A DNA stretch of 64,000 nucleotides from Oscillatoria salina IIICB1 (GTDB taxonomy: Bacteria > Cyanobacteriota > Cyanobacteriia > Cyanobacteriales > SIO1D9). A program made the translations under genes and the position numbers. Each line of letters begins with the position of its first letter. Positions within the stretch are counted from its first letter, which is position 1. Of the stretch, positions 57,622-64,000 are shown piece by piece. The DNA is taken from contig NZ_JAAHBQ010000001.1 of assembly GCF_020144665.1 (NCBI RefSeq), positions 31,849 through 95,848 on the forward strand, written 5' to 3'. Under the pieces are notes generated by a model. The model was not told the origin of the DNA. It worked only from the letters and a program-made list of their open reading frames with translations, and searched no databases.

Positions 57622-57914
57622 CTAGGGTTTGTTTACAAGCTATATTAGCTTTTCTCAACTATCATTCTATTCAGATTCTTCGCTACATTTTTTCTCGCTC
57701 AAAATGACAACTTTTAGTTTGAGAAATAAACTCTATACTGTTCTGCTTTTTAAGTGTAGTAGCGACCAAGATGGTCGCACTACTTTTGCAATTACTAACA
57801 ATTGAGTTTGAATGACAAACAGCTTCACAAAGTTAGCTAAAATTGTCTTAATCTAGATTTTGGGCTAGATTTTATTCGCTCAAAATGAATTTTAACTTAT
57901 CAAACAAACCCTAG
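57622..57914. mobile_element. MITE candidate between brnA-like gene and flv3
   Basis: 293-bp segment bounded by perfect 13-bp inverted repeats CTAGGGTTTGTTT (57622-57634) and AAACAAACCCTAG (57902-57914). No ORF of note inside. It includes a hairpin at 57756-57783 (GCGACC-AAGAT-GGTCGC stem with GTAGT/ACTAC arms) and a direct repeat of CTCGCTCAAAATGA (near 57690 and 57877, second copy TTCGCTCAAAATGA). A target duplication is at best AAA. No transposase nearby; to be a MITE it would need copies elsewhere. Confidence 0.45.
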
Positions 57915-57951
57915 AAACACTCGTTAAAAATGAGAAAATTGCCCACTATTT

Positions 57952-59679
57952 TTAGTAGTAATTCCCCACTTTACGATGATGAACTGCTGTCAGGGCTTCG
58001 GGTTTAGAAACACGACCATCGTTAACTTTACTATAAACTATCCAATGATCGTTACATTCCATCCGACTGACTACTTCGCATTCCATGTAAGCAAGTGCAT
58101 CGGTTAAAATTGGTGAATTATTGTTAGCTACGCGAGTTTCTACACCTGCAAAACGATCTGCACCAGGGGGGAAACGCTTGAGAAAATGCTTCATTAAAGC
58201 TTGATATTTCCCATCTTCAAGGACATTTAAGACAAAGGTATCACCTACTTGCATAAAAGATTCGATCGCGCGATCTTTTGCAACTGCTACAGTAAATCCT
58301 AAAGGTTCAAAACTAGCTTGGTTTACCCAAGAAGCTAACATCGCACCTTTACTATCTCCTTTTTGGGCAGTAATAATATATAAACCACCACTCAAACGTC
58401 CCATTGCTAAACTCAATTGATTATTAACAGACTTACGCTTTTTAATGTTGCGATCGCGTGTTAACATTTGTCCTAAGTCTGTCCCGGCTTCTTCGCATTC
58501 TTGATAGGTGGCTTCGCTGGGTGTATCCTTAATTCTAATGGAAGGAAAGCCTTCGCTTAAGCCGATATCGCGAAATTTATTTAACAAAGGGTCGATCGGT
58601 TCGTCATCGCCGCCGTATGATTCAAATATGGCGATCGCTTGTTTATCTTTGGCGGCTGCTAAAATTGTCCCGATGGTAGCTGTGGTTGCTTTGACCATTT
58701 CACCGGATGCGGGAGGCATACCAATTACTATACCAGCCGCACGACTGACTAATTCTTGCACTTCTTGCGCGTCGGCTGATTTTAAGTCTATCATTTCTAC
58801 GCCTACGCCTGTTTTGGTGATTCCTTTGGCTATAGCTTGAGAAAGGCGATCGCTATAGCCGTAGTCGGAGGTGTAAAATACAGCTACGATGTTTTCTGCT
58901 TTCGCTTGGGCTTTACTCCAGTCTCGATAGCGATTAATCAACTCGTCTACATTATGCCGTAAAACGGGTCCGTGACCGTTAGCGACCATGTTCACGTCAC
59001 CGAGTTTTTCCATTCGCTTTAATGCAGATAAGACGGAACGAGCGTTAGGAGCCATTAAGCAGTCATAATAAAAACGGTAGTCTGCTTCGATCGCGCCTAA
59101 GTCTTCGTCGTATAATTTATCCGAGCAGTAGTGCATTCCAAAAGCATCACAGGTAAACATGACTTGAGTACCTGCATCGTAACTGAAAATTGTATCGGGC
59201 CAATGTAAATTAGGGGCATTGACAAATTCTAAACTATGTCCGTTACCTAAGTCTAGTTGGTCGCCATTTTTAACGATTTGTTTCTCGAAAGGTTGATGAA
59301 CTAAATTTTCTAAGAATTGAATTGCGACTTTGGAACCAACTACAATTGCTTGGGGTGCGAGTTCTAAGAAATCCTTGACTAAACCGCTATGATCTGGTTC
59401 AGTATGACTAATCACTAGGTAGTCAATTTGTTGGGGATCGATTAAATTAGTGAGAGTATCCAGATATAACTGACGGAATTTTTCGTGAGAAGTATCGACA
59501 AGGGCGACTTTTTCACCGCGAATGAGAAACGAATTGTAGGTAGTACCGTTTTGTAAACCAAATTCGATATCAAAACGATCGCGATCCCAGTCTAACGAAC
59601 GAATAGCCGTTGTGTCTTGGGCGATCTCATCTACCTGCATCGTTAAACGCTTTTGCTGAGGTTCAGTTACTGCAACCAT
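57952..59679 (-). CDS. flv3: Flavodiiron protein Flv3-type (canonical ligands)
   Basis: 575 residues with the same three domains as its neighbour. Diiron ligands complete: H92, E94, D96 (with H97) in SHTEPDHSG, H159 in PNLHWPD, D178 in FTCDAFG, H236 in NGHGP. Starts with the Flv3-typical stretch TAIRSLDWDRDRFDIEFGLQ. The flavodoxin part is at about 260-400 and the flavin reductase domain after 425 (LASWVNQASFEPLGFTV). It is upstream of flv1 on the same strand; 522 bp lie between them with a BrnA-like gene and the MITE candidate, so co-transcription is uncertain. ATG at 59679. Confidence 0.9.
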   Translation of the reverse strand: MVAVTEPQQKRLTMQVDEIAQDTTAIRSLDWDRDRFDIEFGLQNGTTYNSFLIRGEKVALVDTSHEKFRQLYLDTLTNLIDPQQIDYLVISHTEPDHSGLVKDFLELAPQAIVVGSKVAIQFLENLVHQPFEKQIVKNGDQLDLGNGHSLEFVNAPNLHWPDTIFSYDAGTQVMFTCDAFGMHYCSDKLYDEDLGAIEADYRFYYDCLMAPNARSVLSALKRMEKLGDVNMVANGHGPVLRHNVDELINRYRDWSKAQAKAENIVAVFYTSDYGYSDRLSQAIAKGITKTGVGVEMIDLKSADAQEVQELVSRAAGIVIGMPPASGEMVKATTATIGTILAAAKDKQAIAIFESYGGDDEPIDPLLNKFRDIGLSEGFPSIRIKDTPSEATYQECEEAGTDLGQMLTRDRNIKKRKSVNNQLSLAMGRLSGGLYIITAQKGDSKGAMLASWVNQASFEPLGFTVAVAKDRAIESFMQVGDTFVLNVLEDGKYQALMKHFLKRFPPGADRFAGVETRVANNNSPILTDALAYMECEVVSRMECNDHWIVYSKVNDGRVSKPEALTAVHHRKVGNYY

Positions 59680-59765
59680 TTAACATCTCCTTAAACTTTT
59701 TTGTTAATTTCTTATATTTTCTTTATTTTTACACAGGAACTTGCTCGCGATCGCTTAAAAATCTT

Positions 59766-60500
59766 ATGATTGCTCTAGCTGGCTTTAATAATACTCAAGA
59801 TTGGATCGCTTTGGCGATCGGAAATTCTCGTTTACATTGGGGGCGTTTTTGCGGTGCAAATCTTCTCAAAAGTTGGGATACTAAATATCTTACCCAACCT
59901 GTGGTTGAAGATAATTTACCTGTCTGTCTCGCTTCTGTTGTCCCCAGTCAAACTCAACTCTGGGAAACTTATCCCCAACTTGAAATCATTAAATTAGAGC
60001 ATATTCCCCTAAAAGGAGTTTACCCGACAATGGGCTGCGATCGCGCTTTAGCTTTGTGGGGGGCAATCCAAACTTACAACCCACCTGTATTAGTTGTTGA
60101 CGCAGGAACCGCTTTAACTTTCACTGGAGCTGATTATAACTCTCAACTGGTCGGTGGCGCAATTTTACCTGGTTTAAGTTCCCAATTTTACTCTCTGGCT
60201 ACGAAAACCGCAGCTTTACCACAAGTAGAATTTCCTGCGAAATTACCTTCACGTTGGGCTAATGATACTAGATCGGCGATCGCTAGTGGAATTCTGTATA
60301 CAACTTTAGCAGGAATTAAAGATTATTTGTGTAATTGGTGGGATTTATTTCCCGAAAGTCAAGTTATTCTTACTGGTGGTGACTCTAGCACAATTTGTGC
60401 ATATTTGCAAGAGCTAGAGCCAAAAATTGCCGAGAAAATTATTTTTGATGCTGAGTTAGTATTTTGGGGAATGCGATCGCTCGTTGTCAAGAATTATTAG
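59766..60500 (+). CDS. coaX: Type III pantothenate kinase
   Basis: 244 residues from ATG 59766 (MIALAGFNNT); a longer frame from 59610 is not supported by homology. Phosphorylates pantothenate, first step of coenzyme A synthesis. N-terminal nucleotide-binding AIGNSRLHWGRF, the ASKHA-fold VVDAGTALTFTGAD near residue 119, and GGAILPGL near 140. It lies divergently from flv3 with 86 bp between. Type III enzymes lack feedback inhibition by CoA, a family trait. Confidence 0.9.
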   Translation: MIALAGFNNTQDWIALAIGNSRLHWGRFCGANLLKSWDTKYLTQPVVEDNLPVCLASVVPSQTQLWETYPQLEIIKLEHIPLKGVYPTMGCDRALALWGAIQTYNPPVLVVDAGTALTFTGADYNSQLVGGAILPGLSSQFYSLATKTAALPQVEFPAKLPSRWANDTRSAIASGILYTTLAGIKDYLCNWWDLFPESQVILTGGDSSTICAYLQELEPKIAEKIIFDAELVFWGMRSLVVKNY

Positions 60501-60501
60501 C

Positions 60502-60532
60502 AACCACAGATGAACACAGATAAACGCGGATA
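60502..60532 (+). repeat. Dispersed CCACAGATGAACACAGATAA repeat
   Basis: CAACCACAGATGAACACAGA onward, directly after coaX; a related copy lies at 37218-37240. It is a common filamentous-cyanobacterial intergenic repeat with no known role here. Confidence 0.6.
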
Positions 60533-60599
60533 ATTAATTGGTGTGGATTTGTCATTAAAAATATTATCTATAATTAAGCTAACTTTTGGTGAATAAGAC

Positions 60600-61205
60600 A
60601 TGACTTACACTCCATCTAAACTACTTAGCTTCTCGGAGTTTATTACCCAATATGGGGATAATACACGCTATGAATTAATTGACGGAGAACTCAGAGATAG
60701 GTCACATACTGGTCCTCATGAAGCGGTTGCTGGAAGTATTGCTGGTAGAATTTATGTCGAAATTTTTCGGGCTAATTTAAACTGGTTGATTCCTAAAAAT
60801 TGTTTAATCAAACCACTAAATGCTGAAGCTACAGCTTTACGTCCTGATGTAGTTATTTTAGATAAAAATGAACTTTTTCAAGAACCTCTTTGGCAAAAAG
60901 AACCTGTGATTTGTAACGGTAAAACTATTAAGCTAGTTGCAGAAGTAGTTAGCAGTAATTGGCAAGATGATTATGCACGAAAAGTTGAAGAATACGCTTT
61001 TTTAAATATTCTTGAATATTGGATTGTAGACTTTCGCGGCTTGGGTGGTTTACAATTTATCGGCAATCCCAAGCAACCTACTTTCACAATTTGTCAGTTA
61101 GTTAATGGCGTGTATCAGCAGCAACAATATCGTTTAGGAGAGGCAATTTATTCTCGTTTATTTCCTAATTTACAGCTCAAACTTGACGATCTTATGCCAA
61201 CTTAA
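60600..61205 (+). CDS. Uma2 family (DUF820) putative endonuclease
   Basis: 201 residues. LLSFSEFITQYGDNTRYELI is the Uma2 start; core acidic/basic residues in LRPDVVILDKNELF and VAEVVSSNWQDDYARKVEEY, and EYWIVDFRGLGGLQF follows. PD-(D/E)XK-like fold. Not closely similar to the first Uma2 gene in the window (193 residues, 26750), so they are not a recent duplication. Function unknown; alone between coaX and a convergent operon. Confidence 0.88.
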   Translation: MTYTPSKLLSFSEFITQYGDNTRYELIDGELRDRSHTGPHEAVAGSIAGRIYVEIFRANLNWLIPKNCLIKPLNAEATALRPDVVILDKNELFQEPLWQKEPVICNGKTIKLVAEVVSSNWQDDYARKVEEYAFLNILEYWIVDFRGLGGLQFIGNPKQPTFTICQLVNGVYQQQQYRLGEAIYSRLFPNLQLKLDDLMPT

Positions 61206-61250
61206 ATTTCAAGAGGTTTAATTTTGCAGTAGCTAGTCAATTTTTCTCAA

Positions 61251-62561
61251 TCAACAAACTCCAAAAAGGGCAAAACCTGACCAATATTTAGGGTGAGGAT
61301 ATCTTTTCATTGTTGCTAACATTGCTTGACGCAAAGCTTGGGGTTTATTGCCATAAGCGAGAAAGTAAAGATAAAATTCACTAAATAGTATTTCTTGGGG
61401 AGCATCAGGTAACGACCAGAGAGAAAGAATAACACTTTCTGCTCCTTGAATCAATAAAGTAGTTGCTAAAATTTCGCCACCATGTCCCCAAATATTACCG
61501 GGTTTAGTATCGCAGCCACTAAGGACAATTAATTCTGCTTGTAATTGCAAGTTTAGCCAATTTCTTATTGTCAGTAAACCGCGAGATTCTTTTTCTGGTG
61601 CAAGTGCGATCGCACCAGTTATACTACCTTCATCACTTAAAAATCCTTGACTAGCGAGGTGAATAATTTTCGCTGCGGTTATTTGGTTAAGAATGTTTGT
61701 TTTTGTTGCTCTTTTTCCGAGTACAGGTGTAGTCTTGAATAAAGTAGCGATCGCGAGCGCTACTCTTTCGTTTTTAGGTTGTTCATTTAGTGGTAATGTT
61801 GGTAAATTTAAATTAGAGAAGTCAGCATTACCTACAACTAAAACAGACTTGTGGTTCGATTTTTTGGGCGGGGATTTTTGCTGAACAAAATTGAGCATTC
61901 CCAGAGAAGGAAGAGTAACAATTGTATGTTTTTCAATTAAATATTTTTGCTCGGAACTAACTAAAGCAGCGAAAGGAACTAAAAATAAAAAATCTTGAGG
62001 AATAAAACCGACAACTGCTTCAGGATCTTGAGGTAATAACTCAGCAATAGGTTCGATCAGCAGTTGATAAAGATAAGCCAAATTTTGGCGATATATTTCG
62101 TAATTTTCCCGATCGGCATTATCCGAAAATTCGCGAATACTGCGAACTAAACCGCCCAGAGAAATTTGTTCTTGTTGCCAAAAAGGTTTCAAATTTACTT
62201 GCTTAAAAATCATTTCTCCCGTAGTTTTTAGCAACCAAATAAACAAATTTGTTGGATAAATATAAGCAGATTCATTGCCAAAATTAAAGCGATAAAACTG
62301 ATAAAACTGACTGCGATCGTATAAAACTGAATAGTAAACTAAAGTGATCCCAGCAGTTTTAGCAATTTGCTGAATTTGTGAGCTTGAAAGAGGGGAAAAA
62401 TCAGGAAAAGTTTCAGTTTTTACTAATAAATGATTAGCCAAGAAATTTTTTAACAAAGAAATTCGCCCTTGTTCGGCAACTTCCAAAGCAGCTTCAAGTC
62501 GATTTTGAGCAACTAAAACTTTCTCGAACGACCGATAGATATCAGGAGATGAATTGAGCAT
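61251..62561 (-). CDS. CHAT-domain protein lacking the catalytic His
   Basis: 436 residues. N-terminal about 35 residues (YRSFEKVLVAQNRLEAALEV) look like the last TPR of longer CHAT proteins; the rest is the CHAT fold. The dyad region reads H301-LASQ-G306 instead of HxATHG, so Q305 replaces the catalytic His, while C350 is kept in VLSGCDT. GGEILATTLLIQGAESVILSLW continues the family pattern. ATG 62561 abuts the hydrolase stop (62562), strongly suggesting translational coupling. Probably an inactive or repurposed pseudoprotease; a sequencing error cannot be excluded. Confidence 0.85.
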   Translation of the reverse strand: MLNSSPDIYRSFEKVLVAQNRLEAALEVAEQGRISLLKNFLANHLLVKTETFPDFSPLSSSQIQQIAKTAGITLVYYSVLYDRSQFYQFYRFNFGNESAYIYPTNLFIWLLKTTGEMIFKQVNLKPFWQQEQISLGGLVRSIREFSDNADRENYEIYRQNLAYLYQLLIEPIAELLPQDPEAVVGFIPQDFLFLVPFAALVSSEQKYLIEKHTIVTLPSLGMLNFVQQKSPPKKSNHKSVLVVGNADFSNLNLPTLPLNEQPKNERVALAIATLFKTTPVLGKRATKTNILNQITAAKIIHLASQGFLSDEGSITGAIALAPEKESRGLLTIRNWLNLQLQAELIVLSGCDTKPGNIWGHGGEILATTLLIQGAESVILSLWSLPDAPQEILFSEFYLYFLAYGNKPQALRQAMLATMKRYPHPKYWSGFALFGVC

Positions 62562-63371
62562 TTAGGCTAAAAAATTGACAAATTGACGAATTGACTCAGC
62601 AACGATCGCGCTACAAGATTCAGGAAAATCCCTTCCACCATAGGAGAGATACTTGAGTTTAGCATTGCTTGCTAACTTAGCATAAAGTTGAGAGCGAGCG
62701 ATGCGATCGAGACGATCTTTTTCACCTTGAAGAACTAAGATCGGTATTTGTAACTCTGGCAATCGTTTTTGCAATAACTCCGCTTGAATTTCTTCACGAC
62801 GGCGGCGAAATAATAGTCGATAACCCACAGGAGATTGTAAAATTTGTTGGTAGTAGGCAAACCATTGTCTTAATTGGTTTTTTTTCCCCAAGATTACTGC
62901 TAAAGGAGACAAAATTCGTAATAGCCAAAATATGACAGAGAAATGACCGATTAACCAACGTTGCCAGTACCGTTTTTTACCAGCAACTTCTACTCCTTCT
63001 GGTGCTAATAATACTAAACCAGAAACTCGATCTGGATATTTCAGGGCATAACTAGCAGCAATCCAACCACCGAGAGAGTGACCGATTAAAATTACTTGTT
63101 GCAAATGCAATGCGTCCAAGTATTCTGCTAAACTTTCTACCTGCCAGTCAATAGAGTAATGGACTTGAGGACGTTCGGACTCACCAAAACCCAATAAATC
63201 AGGTGCAAAGCAGTGATATTCTTGAGCGAGGTGTTCGATCGCGGATATCCACTGACTGCTATCCGAGTAAGTTCCATGTAAAAATACTAACGCCGTGCCG
63301 CTTCCCACTTCGCGCCAAAACATTTGTCCTTGAGACAGACGTATGCGAGAATTTCGTAGCAGTATAACCAT
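62562..63371 (-). CDS. Alpha/beta hydrolase
   Basis: 269 residues from ATG 63371; the longer TTG at 63419 is unlikely. Alpha/beta fold: FLHGTYSDSSQW oxyanion region, nucleophile S99 in GHSLGG, and acidic D219 in GEKDRLD. The expected catalytic His region near the C-terminus reads YGGRDFPES, with R247 in the usual position of His, so activity is doubtful, though a His elsewhere could serve. A hydrophobic stretch at about 140-165 may be a lid or membrane contact. Nudix gene ends 40 bp upstream; the CHAT gene starts 0 bp downstream. Confidence 0.82.
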   Translation of the reverse strand: MVILLRNSRIRLSQGQMFWREVGSGTALVFLHGTYSDSSQWISAIEHLAQEYHCFAPDLLGFGESERPQVHYSIDWQVESLAEYLDALHLQQVILIGHSLGGWIAASYALKYPDRVSGLVLLAPEGVEVAGKKRYWQRWLIGHFSVIFWLLRILSPLAVILGKKNQLRQWFAYYQQILQSPVGYRLLFRRRREEIQAELLQKRLPELQIPILVLQGEKDRLDRIARSQLYAKLASNAKLKYLSYGGRDFPESCSAIVAESIRQFVNFLA

Positions 63372-63411
63372 CGTGGTAAAATCTTCTCGATCGAGGTAAG
63401 TCTCGCTGAAC

Positions 63412-63918
63412 TTAAGCAACTACAGTCAAACCGTTGAGATAGTCTTTTAACTGGCGATCGTGATCGTGACTGAGTTCGCCTAAAGGTAAAGTATCAGAGC
63501 CGAATGCCTTGACTTCTATAACTTCTAGGGTATCCTCAATTTGAAAGTCGCCGCGAGCATCTACTTCGATAACTATGCAAATCGAATGAACTCTGGGATC
63601 TCGATCGGGTGCTGAATAAACGCCGATTAAACGACGAATTTTAACTAATTCTAACCCAGTTTCTTCTTTTAATTCCCTAGCGGCACTGGTGGGAATGTCT
63701 TCACCCCAGTTAACAAAACCGCCTGGAATACCCCATTGTCCCGTGTCTCGCCGCCGAATGAGAACAATTTTATCGTCTGGTAAAATTGGAATAACGCTGA
63801 TGCCAGCGATCGGATGTCGGAAAATAAGCCCCACAACCGTCTGAAGATACTGCCATGCACGACGCAAAGGTAATAACAAAGGTTTTGCCTCCTGACTCGG
63901 TGGCTGATAGTTACTCAT
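63412..63918 (-). CDS. Nudix hydrolase
   Basis: 168 residues. Nudix box GGFVNWGED...REL-EE-G (residues about 72-95: GFVNWGEDIPTSAARELKEE) is intact, so a diphosphate-cleaving enzyme; the 45-residue N-terminal part before IAGISVIPIL is longer than usual. Substrate not deducible. It is the first gene of a three-gene minus-strand set and is probably driven from the promoter region 63919-64000. ATG at 63918. Confidence 0.9.
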   Translation of the reverse strand: MSNYQPPSQEAKPLLLPLRRAWQYLQTVVGLIFRHPIAGISVIPILPDDKIVLIRRRDTGQWGIPGGFVNWGEDIPTSAARELKEETGLELVKIRRLIGVYSAPDRDPRVHSICIVIEVDARGDFQIEDTLEVIEVKAFGSDTLPLGELSHDHDRQLKDYLNGLTVVA

Positions 63919-64000
63919 AAGATCGACTTTACTGCAATTTTTCTTCGATTTGTCAGTTTGCAGGAGCGATCGCTAATTCCTTTCTTGACAAACAGCCAGT

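Noticed and set aside
55468..59679. Flv2/Flv4 pair instead of Flv1/Flv3
   Set aside because: Flv2/Flv4 operons carry the sll0218-type gene between the two; none is present, and the N-terminal signatures fit Flv1 and Flv3. Not certain without a tree.

Overview
The window is chromosomal DNA of a cyanobacterium, most likely a large filamentous, exopolysaccharide-producing one. The evidence is direct: dozens of HIP1 octamers (GCGATCGC) inside and between genes, a tRNA-Leu(UAA) gene split by a group I intron, the cyanobacterial ndhL / DUF3007 / trpA gene order, a photosystem II S4-domain protein, a Flv1/Flv3 flavodiiron pair and CPA1, CHAT and Ser/Thr-kinase families typical of this phylum. The base composition is AT-rich and intergenic DNA carries many short tandem and palindromic repeats. 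I cannot name the genus from sequence alone.

Left part (1-21.3 kb): the 3' portion of a giant secreted surface protein (more than 4,830 residues, open at the left edge) with LamG-like, C-type-lectin, FG-GAP, Calx-beta, EF-hand, cadherin-like and DUF4114-type modules. It meets, tail to tail, a minus-strand polysaccharide set (glmM, an O-antigen polymerase/ligase-like membrane protein, a GT2 and two GT4 glycosyltransferases). Surface adhesin and sugar polymer genes together suggest a cell-envelope or sheath region.

21.5-35.1 kb: three tandem membrane Ser/Thr kinases sharing an extracytoplasmic C-terminal domain, a Uma2-family nuclease-like protein, a GHL10-type glycoside hydrolase, a membrane protein with a voltage-sensor-like stretch, a PSII S4 protein, a GsiB/17M-like small membrane protein, serA and prmA.

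35.3-38.6 kb: a Tat-exported, carotenoid-desaturase-like flavoprotein with an inserted Rieske domain, followed by a Rieske oxygenase. This pair looks like the CruE/CruH aromatic-carotenoid (synechoxanthin-type) locus. Downstream, 39-41.2 kb is a repeat-rich patch: REP-like hairpins, an IS5-family transposase remnant, a REP-associated tyrosine transposase (RAYT), the intron-bearing trnL and a 57-bp triple tandem repeat.

41.2-53.4 kb: ordinary core metabolism (ndhL, DUF3007, trpA, eno, argC, ribBA, a Na+/H+ antiporter) with an SLH protein and a large TPR-CHAT protease-like protein. 53.4-59.7 kb: a small islet of nuclease-like, toxin/immunity-like and antitoxin-like ORFs next to the flv1/flv3 pair, with an orphan BrnA-like gene and a MITE candidate between the two flv genes. 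59.7-64 kb: coaX, a second Uma2 gene and a tightly packed Nudix / alpha-beta hydrolase / CHAT operon in which the CHAT domain has lost its catalytic histidine.

I found no CRISPR array, no intact prophage and no obvious brand-new multi-gene system. The most promising items are the carotenoid pair, the nuclease toxin/immunity-like pair, the inactive-looking CHAT operon and the three-kinase array.
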